From Corallium rubrum (lineage: Eukaryota > Cnidaria > Anthozoa > Scleralcyonacea > Coralliidae), in the NCBI GenBank assembly GCA_964035015.1, contig OZ036007.1, positions 124,001 through 188,000 of the forward strand: a stretch of DNA of 64,000 nucleotides. The letters run 5' to 3'. Shown here in pieces: positions 50,623 to 60,774 of the stretch; position 1 is the first letter of the stretch, and each line of letters begins with the position of its first letter. The notes beneath the pieces were generated by a model. The model searched no databases and was not told the origin of the DNA. It saw only the letters and a list, made by a program, of their open reading frames with translations. The translations under genes and the position numbers were made by a program.

Positions 50623-51141
50623 CAACCTCGTCCCCAGGGCATTTTGCCTCCACGTTGGGAGGTCGGCGAAAATGGCCCTGGCATCGGCTGGTCGATTCTA
50701 TAATCGGGTTGGCCGGTTTAAAAACTTGATTAATTCAGATACAGTGTAATTTATTCATCAAAATATGAATTGCAATAAATCCACTCTGCGAAGTTCATCC
50801 AAAGAATTGTAACGATAGCTTTGGTTAAAGTCAACAACAACATTAGATATATGTTTCTTCCCGACATTTAAATGTATCCTGGATAATCGTGGGGAGTATC
50901 ATGATGAATAATGCAAGCCAGTTGCATTTATGATAAAGGTTCACATGAGTGATTCGGCAGAGCGTTAAATATTTCTTATTTATTATTCATGTATACGTAT
51001 TATACAAAAACGAAACACAAAGACCGCATAAATTTTCTTGCCAAAACACCCCAAAATTCTGGGTGTCACGTGACCAGCCGATGCCAGGGCCATTTTCGCC
51101 GAATCCCAACGTGGAGGCAAAATGCCCTGGGGACGAGGTTG
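50623..51141. mobile_element. TIR element with 9-bp target duplication (CAACCTCGTCCCCAG)
   Basis: The ~75-bp ends (50623-50697 and 51067-51141) are inverted copies, with CAACCTCGTCCCCAGGGCAT, TTTTGCCTCCACGTTGGGA and GAAAATGGCCCTGGCATCGG. TCCTTTGAG lies directly outside both ends (50614-50622 and 51142-51150). Its termini follow the same CAAYCTCGTNCCCAG pattern as 24866-25647, so the two belong to one non-autonomous family. It is inserted in a repeat unit seen again downstream. Confidence 0.8.
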
Positions 51142-51719
51142 TCCTTTGAGACCTCCTAACCCTAATCTCATTATTTATGCACATGTCATTATTTCTCAGG
51201 CTCCTTTGGGACGTAGTAACCCTAACTTTTATCCAACCCCTAAACCCATGGTTTTCACTACGTCATAACCGACTTATTATTCATGCACACGTCATTATTT
51301 CCCGGACTCCTTTGGGACCTCCTAACCCTAATCTCATTAGTATACATTTTATATAGCGGCGCGGTACGTCATTGGCGCTTAACCCAAGTGTTCCGGACCC
51401 CCCTGGTTTTCATACGTCATAACCGACTATTGTTTATGCAACGTGATCATCGCTAGCTTTTATCCAACTCCCCGTGCGAATACGTCATTCCCGATTGATC
51501 TCCGACTGATTCCCGAAGTTACGTCATTATCAAAAGGTACTCGACTTATATCCTTATAAGTAATAGTAATTACCATTTCATTTCACAGTTGTGGGACACG
51601 TAGACGTCCAGAGCATGCGCACATTGAACTTTAACAAAATAAACGTTCTTTACATGGAACTAAAGACAAATTGATAAAGGCACTTTATATTTTTTATCTG
51701 AAATCTTGCCTGGAGGAAT
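51142..51719. other. Degenerate direct repeats, non-coding
   Basis: CTCCTTTGGGAC(CTCCTAACC) and CATGCACACGTCATTATTT-type phrases recur at about 51145, 51200 and 51310, and before the inserted element at about 50560-50620. No gene. Confidence 0.5.
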
Positions 51720-52275
51720 ATAGAGAGTTTTGAACAGCCTAAATGTCTGAATCGGCTGAGATAACTTAGCTCGAATATTATTTGAATAAGCTATGAATAT
51801 TATATTAGAACCTGAACAGAGTAAACCATCCAAAAATCCTTGTTAACTAAACTCTCGTTTGTAAGTGAAGAAATCTTAAGAAGATAGAATGGGGAATCAC
51901 TTCGAGAAGCTGAACATAAGATACCTACGAATCAATCCGAAAAGTCGTGAGCTCGTAAGTCTCTGAATTGGCAGAGATAACGTATCGACTTGAATTAATA
52001 GCATATCCTGAATATTATATTCAAACAGAGTAAGTCATCCTAGAATCATTGCTAACTAAACCTTCGTTTATAAGCGAGGAAATCGTAGGACGATAGAATG
52101 AAGAATCACTTTGAAAAGCCGTGAAAAGAACGATTTTAATTGTCGAAATATAAAGGCAAAGCTATTTATTACTTTGAAAGCATTGTTAGGTTAACTGGAG
52201 AACAAACAGAGTAAGTCATCCTAGAACCACTGCTAACTAAACACTCGTTTAGAAGCGAGGAAATCGTGATGGTTG
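51720..52275. repeat. Imperfect ~180-210-bp tandem repeat, three copies
   Basis: CAGAGTAAGTCATCC-like words at about 51817, 52026 and 52208 are each followed by TGCTAACTAAAC.CTCGTTT.TAAGCGAGGAAATC. A decayed satellite next to the younger arrays. Confidence 0.65.
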
Positions 52276-52404
52276 TATATATACTGTGGAAAGCATACGG
52301 GTCGTTAGTTTCGTGAAATGTTGTGTTATAGCCGTACAAGTCGATACGGGTCGTATATGTTGTTTTTACTGCTCGTACTACACGTATATATGGGGGGAGT
52401 GGAG

Positions 52405-52530
52405 GAAAGTGTGTGTGTGGGGGGGTGGGTGGGGGTGTGGGGGGGGGTGGGGTGGGTGGGTGGGGGGGGGGTGGGGTGGGTGGGGGGGTGTGCGTGGGGG
52501 AGGGGTTTGGGGGAGGGGTTGGGGGGATGT
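52405..52530. repeat. G-rich tract, strong G-quadruplex potential
   Basis: The strand consists almost only of G and T with dozens of GGG/GGGG runs. Long reading frames across it are composition artefacts. Confidence 0.9.
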
Positions 52531-52544
52531 CTCTTAGGATATAT

Positions 52545-54003
52545 ATTCAATGTGGCTAAGGTAGGCCACGAAAATGTTGCCGATCCGTACAAGTCGTTAC
52601 GGGTCGTATGCTATACTTTGACGGGTCGTTACGACCCGTAAAAAGGGTCATTATTTATTCAGTGTGGCTAAGGTAGGCCGCGAAAATGTTGTCGATCCGT
52701 ACAAGTCGTTACGGGTCGCTACTTTTACGGGTCGTTACGACCCGTAAAAAGGGTCATTTATATATTCAGTGTGGCTAAGGTAGGCCACGAAAATGTTGTC
52801 GATCCGTACAAGTCGTTACGGTTCGTCTGCTACTTTTACGGGTCGTTACGACCGTAAAAAGGGTCATTATATATTCAGTGTGGCTAAGGTAGGCCACGAA
52901 AATGTTGTCGATCCGTACAAGTCGTTACGGGTCGTATGCTACTTTTTTACGGGTCGTTACGAGCCGTAAAAAGGGTCATTATATATTCAGTGTGGCTAGG
53001 GTAGGCCACGAAAATGTTGTCGATCCGTACAACTCGTTATGGGTCGTACGCTACTTTGACGGGTCGTTACGACCCGTAAAAAGGGTCATTATATATTCAG
53101 TGTGGATAAGGTAGGCAACGAAAATGTTGTCGATCCGTACGAGTCGTAACGGGTCGTGTGCTACTTTGACAGGTCGTTACGACCCTTAAAAAGGGTCATT
53201 ATATATTCAGTGTTGCTAAGGTAGGCCACGAAAATGTTGTCGATCCGTACAAGTCGTTACGGTTCGTCTGCTACTTTTACGGGTCGTTACGACCGTAAAA
53301 AGGGTCATTATATATTCAGTGTGGCTAAGGTAGGCCACGAAAATGTTGTCGATCCGTACAAGTCGTTACGGGTCGTATGCTACTTTTTTACGGGTCGTTA
53401 CGAGCCGTAAAAAGGGTCATTATATATTCAGTGTGGCTAGGGTAGGCCACGAAAATGTTGTCGATCCGTACAAGTCGTTATGGGTCGTACGCTACTTTGA
53501 CGGGTCGTTACAACCCGTAAAAAGGGTCATTATATATTCAGTGTGGATAAGGTAGGCAACGAAAATGTTGTCGATCCGTACGAGTCGTAACGGGTCGTGT
53601 GCTACTTTGACAGGTCGTTACGACCCTTAAAAAGGGTCATTATATATTCAGTGTTGCTAAGGTAGGCCACGAAAATGTTGTCGATCCGTACGAGTCGTAA
53701 CGGGTCGTATGCTACTTTTACGGTCATTACGACCCGTAAAAAGGGTCGTTATGTATTCAATGTGGATAAGGTAGGCCACGAAAATGTTGTCGGTCCGTAC
53801 AAGTCGTAACGGGTCGTATGCTACTTTGACGGGTCGTTACGACCCGTAAAAAGGGTCATTATATATTCAGTGTGGCTAAGGTAGGCCACGAAAATGTTGT
53901 CGATCCGAACAAGTCGTTACGGGTCGTATGCTACTTTTACGGGTCGTTACGAGCTAAGGTAGGCCACGAAAATGTTGTCGATCCGTACGAGTCGTTACGG
54001 GTC
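52545..54003. repeat. ~110-bp satellite array with palindrome
   Basis: About 13 units: TGTGGCTAAGGTAGGCCACG, AAAATGTTGTCGATCCGTAC, AAGTCGTTACGGGTCG, ATGCTACTTTTACGGG, and the near-palindrome ACGGGTCGTTACGACCCGT, then AAAAAGGGTCATTATATATT. A block of four units is duplicated 441 bp apart (from about 52780 and about 53221), sharing the same private variants, which shows higher-order structure. Confidence 0.92.
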
Positions 54004-57000
54004 GTACGATATTTAGGTATTGGAGGTTTTAAAAGAACGAGGCAATCATAGTGATATTCTAGATTGCGTTTGCGAGAGATATTTTGGATTTTGAGAATGA
54101 TAATTGGCATTTGAGGTATACATTTAAAGTGCACCTAACCCCAAATATTTTTTTTTCTAAAATCAAATTACTGTGGTTTGTTGAGTACCTCATTTTTTTT
54201 GATTTGGATGAATTCTCGAGTTTCTATGCCCTGTTGAAATGTCGAAAATCGCCGACATTTTCGTTCACGGCCGAGTTGCAAGCAAAGTTTCAAAAGGCAT
54301 GGAACTAGCACATTTGTGACGTAGATTCCGGAACGCCCGATTATTAGTGCTTGATACCATCACTTGATATTCTTATTTCAATTCGCACAGTTAGATGTTA
54401 AAAATATGCTTCTGAGTTCTGTCTTCTGGCAATTTTGTGAAAAGCTTAAGACAGTGAGATGTCCAAAAGAATACTGGAAGCACGGAGACCAATATAATTA
54501 TTTTATTCAAAGAATGTTCGCTTTCAGCTATGAAGTATGAAATCACTTCGTATATATTTTTCACCAAACGTTTCTCAGCTGACTTGGCTGTCTTGGTTGT
54601 CTTTGGACTGCTTGCAAGAGTTCATAGACATATACTATACATCGGATACTATTCTTGTAGCAATAGTTACGATATCAACAAAGTAACAAATCCAACAGAC
54701 GGAGAAACCGCCGAAATATAAGAAATAGTAATGTATAAAGAACAATTCACGCAAATGAAAACAAACAATATCCAATTTCATCATATTTTTATTAAACATT
54801 ATTAATTGTTGACATATACATAAAAGTTTAGAAGCATAAACTAGTGTAGAATCAGATTTAATGAAAGATATCACAATAATAAATAAGCAAGAGAAGACAA
54901 ACCATAACAATAGACGAACGTTCTCGGCGCTCTCGCACGGCTTTGATATCCGCAGAATCGCAGCTTGATATTCACTTCGCACGGCTTTCCCTCAGGGCTA
55001 CACGCACAGCTTTCCAGATAGTAAACCACGGCAGACTTGAAGGAACATCTTATGTTTTTGGCTCATCCTAGTTCTAGAGAAAGAGTCCGTAGATATAGAA
55101 GCTATAGAGCGGTATAGTATTTATACCTGACAATGTGTACAAAATACAATAGTATTAAGATCAGAAATTTGTCATTCGCGACGTATAACCGCCTGAAGGG
55201 TATAGCTTTAGTTTATATGATCAGAAAAATTAAAAATCAAACGCACGTACCTGTTCTCATGATAGAGAAATGTAGACATCCCACAAAATACTAGTCAGTA
55301 TTATTAAAAGTGAACGAGCAATCTAGGCGTTCCGGAATCTACGTCATAAATGTGCGGGTTCCCATGCCTTTTGAAAACTCGGCCGTGAACCAAAATGTCG
55401 GCGATTTTCGACATTTCAACAGGGCATAGAAACTCGAGAATTCACCCAAATCAAAAAAATTTTGGACTGAGGTACTCAACAAACCACAGTAATTTGATTC
55501 TGGAAAAAAAAAAATTTGGGGTTAGGTGCACTTTAAGGGTTCGAGGTTTTAAAAGAACGAGGTAACGATACTTGATGTTGTAGATTGCGTTTGAGAGAGA
55601 TATTTTGGGTTTTGAAGGAGCCAATGATATATGATAATTGGCATTTGAGATATATATTTAGGTATTTGAGGTTTTAAAAGAACGAGGCAATCATATATAA
55701 TATTCTAGAGCGCGTTTGGGAGAGATATTTTGGGTTTGAAGGAGGCAGTGATATATGATAATTGCCATTTGAAATCAAATATATATTTAGGTATTCGAGG
55801 TTTTAAAAGAACGAGGCAATCATATATGATATTCTAGAGCGCGTTTGAGAGAGATATTTTGGGTTTGAAGGAGGCAATGATATATGATAATTGCCATTTG
55901 AGAGATATATTTAGGTATTCGAGGTTTTAAAAGAACGAGGCAATCATATATGATATTCTAGTGCGCGTTTGGGAGAGATATGTTGGGTTTGAAGGAGGCA
56001 ATGATATATGATAATTGCCATTTGAGATATATATATTTAGGTATTGGAGGTTTTAAAAGAACGAGGCAATCATATATGATATTCTAGAGCGCGTTTGGGA
56101 GAGATATTTTGGGTTTTGAAGGAGGCAGTGATATATGATAATTGCCATTTGAGATATATATTCAGGGGTTGGATGTTTAAATCAACGAAGCAATGATAGC
56201 ATGATGCTTTAGAATGCGTTTAAGAGAGATATTTTGGGTTTTGAGGGGGCAATGATATATGATAATTGCCATTTGAGATATATATTAAGGTATTCGAGGT
56301 TTTAAAAGAACGAGGCAATCATATATGATATTCTAGAGCGCGTTTGGGATTGATATTTTGCTTTTGAAGGAGGCAATGATATATGATAATTGCCATTTGA
56401 GATATATATTTATGTATTCGAGGTTTTAAAAGAACGAGGCAATCATATATGATATTCTAGCGCGCGTTTGGGAGATATATTTTGGGTTTTGAAGGAGGCA
56501 GTGATATATGATAATTGCCATTTGAGAATATATATTTAGGTATTCGAGGTTTTAAAAGAACGAGGCAATCATATATGATATTCTAGAGCGCGTTTGAGAG
56601 AGATATTTTGGGTTTGAAGGAGGCAATGATATTTGATAATTGCCATTTGAAATATATATTTAGGTATTCGAGGTTTTAAAAGAACGAGGCAATCATATAT
56701 GATATTCTAGAGCGCGTTTGGGAGAGATATTTTTAGGTTTGAAGGAGGCAGTGTTATATGATTATTGCCATTTGAGATATATATTCAGGGGTTGGAGGTT
56801 TTAAATCGACGAGGCAATGATAGCATGATGTTTTAGAATTCGTTTAAGAGAGATATTTTGGGTTTTGAGGAGGCAATGATATATGATAATTGCCATTTGA
56901 GATATATATTTATGTATTCGAGGTTTTAAAAGAACGAGGCAATGATATATGATATTGTAGATCGCGTTTGAGAGAGATATTTTGGGTTTTGAAGGAGGCA

Positions 57001-59235
57001 GTGATATATGATAATTGCCATTTGAGATATATATTTAGGTATTCGAGGTTTTAAAAGAACGAGGCAATCATATATGATATTCTACAGCGCGTTTGAGAGA
57101 GATGTTTTGTGTTTGAAGGAGGCAATGATATATGATAATTGCCATTGGAGATATATTTTTAGGTATTCGAGGTTTTAAAAGAACGAGGCAATCATATATG
57201 ATATTCTAGAGCGCGTTTGGGAGAGATATTTTGTGTTTGAAGGAGGCAATGATATATGATAATTGCCATTGGAGATATATTTTTAGGTATTCGAGGTTTT
57301 AAAAGAACGAGGCAATCATATATGATATTCTAGAGCGCGTTTGGGAGAGATATTTTGCGTTTGAAGGAGGCAATGATATATGATAATTGCCATTTGAGAT
57401 ATATATTTAGGTATTCGAGGTTTTAAAAGAACGAGGCAATCATATATGATGTTCTTGAGCGCGTTTGGGAGAGATATTTTGCGTTTGAAGGAGGCAATGA
57501 TATATGATAATTGCCATTTGAGATATATATTTATGTATTCGAGGTTTTAAAAGAACGAGGCAATCATATATGATATTCTAGAGCGCGTTTGGGAGAGATA
57601 TTTTGGGTTTTGAAGGAGGCAGTGATATATGATAATTGCCATTTGAGAATATATATTTAGGTATTCGAGGTTTTAAAAGAACGAGGCAATCGTATATGAT
57701 ATTCTAGAGCGCGTTTGGGAGAGATATTTTGGGTTTGAAAGATGCAGTGATATATGATAATTGCCATTTGAGATATATATTTATGTATTCGAGGTTTTAA
57801 TTTACTTATAAAAGAACGAGGCAATCATATATGATATGCTAGCGCGCGTTTGGGAGAGATATTTTGGGTTTTGAAGGAGGCAATGATATATGATAATTGC
57901 CATTTGAGATATATATTTAGGTATTCGAGGTTTTAAAAGAACGAGGCAATCATATATGATATTCTAGAGCGCGTTTGGGAGAGATATTTTGGGTTTGAAG
58001 GAGGCAGTGATATATGATAATTGCCATTTGAGATATATATATATATTTAGGTATTGGAGGTTTTAAAAGAACGAGGCAATCATATATGATATTCTAGAGC
58101 GCGTTTGGGAGAGATATTTTGGGTTTGAAGGAGGCAATGATATTTGATAATTGCCATTTGAAATATATATTTAGGTATTCGAGGTTTTAAAAGAACGAGG
58201 CAATCATATATGATATTCTAGAGCGCGTTTGGGAGAGATATTTTTTGGTTTGAAGGAGGCAGTGATATATGATAATTGCCATTTGAGATATATATTCAGG
58301 GGTTGGAGGTTTTGAATCAACGAGGCAATGATAGCATGATGTTTTAGAATTCGTTTAAGAGAGATATTTTGGATTTTGAGGAGGCAATGATATATGATAA
58401 TTGCCATTTGAGATATATATTTATGTATTCGAGGTTTTAAAAGAACGAGGCAATGATATATGATATTGTAGATCGCGTTTGAGAGAGATATTTTGGGTTT
58501 TGAAGGAGGCAGTGATATATGATAATTGCCATTTGAGATATATATTTAGGTATTCGAGGTTTTAAAAGAACGAGGCAATCATATATGATATTCTAGCGCG
58601 CGTTTGGGAGAGATATTTTGGGTTTTGAAGGAGGCAGTGATATATTATAATTGCCATTTGAGATATATATTTAGGTATTCGAGGTTTTAAAAGAACGAGG
58701 CAATCATATATGATATTCTAGAGCGCATTTGGGAGAGATATTTTTTGGTTTGAAGGAGGCAGTGATATATGATAATTGCCATTTGAGATATATATTCAGG
58801 GGTTGGAGGTTTTAAATCAACGAGGCAATTATAGCATGATGTTTTAGAATGCGTTTAAGAGAGATATTTTGGGTTTTGAGGAGGCAATGATATATGATAA
58901 TTGCCATTTGAGATATATATTTAGGTATTCGAGGTTTTAAAAGAACGAGGCAATGATATATGATATTGTAGATCGCGTTTGAGAGAGATATTTTGGGTTT
59001 TGAAGGAGGCAGTGATATATGATAATTGCCATTTGAGATATATATTTAGGTATTCGAGGTTTTAAAAGAACGAGGCAATCATATATGATATTCTAGAGCG
59101 CGTTTGAGAGAGATGTTTTGTGTTTGAATGAGGCAATGATATATGATAATTGCCATTTGAGATATATATTCAGGGGTTGGAGGTTTTAAATCAACGAGGC
59201 AATGATAGCATGATGTTTTAGAATGCGTTTAAGGT
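54004..59235. repeat. ~124-bp satellite array with higher-order variants
   Basis: Units read TTAGGTATTCGAGGTTTTAA, AAGAACGAGGCAATCATATA, TGATATTCTAGAGCGCGTTT, GGGAGAGATATTTTGGGTTT, GAAGGAGGCAATGATATATG, ATAATTGCCATTTGAGATAT. A variant unit (CAGGGGTTGGAGG, ATAGCATGATGTTTTAGAAT) starts near 56161, 56784, 58294, 58796 and 59170. In three cases it is followed by the same second variant (TGTAGATCGCG). The array is split by a 1.4-kb element at 54128-55532. Confidence 0.95.
54128..55532. mobile_element. TTAA-flanked non-autonomous DNA element (AGTGCACCTAACCCC)
   Basis: TTAA (54124-54127 and 55533-55536) brackets AGTGCACCTAACCCCAAA and its inverse. The TIRs extend about 215 bp, ending with TCCGGAA/TTCCGGA words near 54330 and 55335. 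It lies inside a unit of the 124-bp satellite, so the empty site can be read from any neighbouring unit. A hydrophobic 115-residue minus frame (54982-54635) inside has no recognisable motif and I do not call it a gene. Confidence 0.8.
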
Positions 59236-59329
59236 GGCTCCACACAGTTTCTTGAAAAATGGAAAATACAAGTTTGAGAAAAAATGGAAGAAACGCGGTC
59301 AGGATGATTCATAATAAAAGCAAATAAAA

Positions 59330-59405
59330 CGTTCACTGACCAGAATAATTTATTGAAACGAGCTTTCGGCTACCAGACTGTAGCCTTCAACGGGTATGAG
59401 ATTAA
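59330..59405 (-). repeat. Penelope-like 3'-end hairpin remnant
   Basis: Minus strand: GTTGAAGGCTAC, loop, GTAGCCGAAAGCTCG, then TTTCAATAAATTATT. It has the stem-then-GAAA plan with a degenerate core (TTGAAGG in place of CTGANGA). Confidence 0.4.
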
Positions 59406-59452
59406 TGGGAACAATTTAACATATATATTTACAATCGGAAGCTATAATTAGT

Positions 59453-59843
59453 TGTGACGTGTGTGTGGTATGTGTTTGCGAAGAGCGTGTGTATATTAAT
59501 TAGACGGCGTTTATTTCTTCGCGAGAAGAATGGCGTTGAGAGTCCAAAACACGTGCATGAACAATTCCAAAAAAGAATAAAACTAAATGTTATGTGTAAC
59601 GGATATCTGATAATGGATATAAGAATGTGTAAATAGATAAACAAGATAAGTCAGGAAATCATAATTAGCCGCGTGTGCTTCATGAGCAAGCTGCATCCGT
59701 GATAATGTAAATATAGCTCTCTAAATAAAAAGGAAGGACAACGCCCTAGAGATGGAGATTATAAACATGGAATGTAAAAGGCAATAAAGTTAAGTTGGAT
59801 CTAGACCACGTTGTGTTGTGTTGTGTTGGCTCGGCTCGTTACA
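59453..59843 (+). repeat. 5' LTR (probable borders)
   Basis: It begins TGTGACG and ends TTACA, the usual TG...CA form, 391 bp long. It contains AATAAA words near its 3' half (59726 and 59784). The second LTR is outside the window, so the borders are unconfirmed. Confidence 0.55.
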
Positions 59844-59862
59844 TTTGGTGGCAGCGGAAAAG
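59844..59862 (+). promoter_or_regulatory. Primer-binding-site candidate
   Basis: TTTGGTGGCAGCGG directly follows the putative LTR end, where gypsy elements pair with a tRNA 3' end. The tRNA is not identified. Confidence 0.45.
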
Positions 59863-59888
59863 ACTACAAAGTAAACGACGCCTTTATA

Positions 59889-60735
59889 ATGACTGCAATC
59901 CTCCCGGGAAAATTTGATGATGGCGATTTTGACGCTTGGTTACGCGAATTTGATGCCTGTTGTGCAGCAAATGGTTGGAAAGTAACCGAGGCTAAGGACG
60001 GAAAAGTTTTAAAACTGCCAGCCTTCTTGCGTGGTCGAGCGGCAGCAACTTTTACGCCATTCCCGAGGGAGAGAGGCGGATTTACAAAGATGCGGTGAAA
60101 GCGATGCAACGAGCCCTCTGTCCGAAAGCAAAACGCGAAAATTTCTTCGCGGAGTTTGAGCTCCGAATTTTGAGGCCAGAAGAGGATCCGTCGGTGTACA
60201 AATGGGAGTTGGAGAATATCCTCTCAAAAGCTGACTCGACTCTTTCGAACGACGCAAAGACTGCGTTATTGACGAGGCAATTCTCGAGGGGTCTAGCACC
60301 ACGGCACCAACGCTGAAGCTGAAGATGCTGGAGCACAACCCTACTCCTACACTGGACGAAATGGTCGAGTTCACTCAACGATTTCGTGCTCTTGGTCGTC
60401 CACCAGCGGCAGAGATTCCGCCCGTTCAAGTTGATGCTGTTGCTCACTCGTCCTCTTTAGCCGACCCACAGTTGAAAGAGCTTATTACCATGGTCGCTGG
60501 CATCGCGGAAAAACAACAAGCACTAGAGAACCGCCTGAAAAGTACGGAAAATTCTGCACGTACTTTACCCTCGACACGTGGATCCTGCTATACGTGTGGT
60601 TTACCAGGACATTTTGCTCGGAATTGTACGCGACAGCGAGGTTTTGTTCCACGGCGAACTATCACTTGCTTTAACTGTGGAAAACCGGGGCACGTCGCGC
60701 GAGAGTGTAGATCACCGCGTCATTTAAACTACTAA
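59889..60735 (+). pseudogene. Gypsy gag with two CCHC zinc knuckles, frameshifted
   Basis: It starts at ATG 59889 (MTAILPGKFDDGDFDAWL). The frame changes near 60080 and again near 60310. Matrix/capsid-like helices (WLREFDACC; LCPKAKRENFFAEFELR; DPSVYKWELENILSKA) are followed by a linker and two C-x2-C-x4-H-x4-C knuckles (CYTCGLPGHFARNC at about 60589-60630, CFNCGKPGHVAREC at about 60667-60708). Gag packages the element RNA into particles. Confidence 0.85.
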
Positions 60736-60774
60736 AGGATGGACGGAAAATTGGTGGAGATCGCGCCCATCCTG

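Noticed and set aside
52286-52641. Gly/Trp/Val-rich frames across the G-rich tract
   Set aside because: Produced by G/T composition; no motif and no plausible start context.
52902-53555. Two near-identical 70-codon reading frames in the 110-bp satellite
   Set aside because: They are the same satellite frame seen 441 bp apart and follow the repeat period, not coding constraint.
54635-54982. Membrane protein gene inside the TTAA-flanked element
   Set aside because: A+T-rich hydrophobic frame without recognisable motifs, in a non-autonomous element.
52545-59235. CRISPR-like array
   Set aside because: The units are contiguous 110- and 124-bp tandem repeats with no unique spacers and no cas-like genes; this is eukaryotic satellite DNA.
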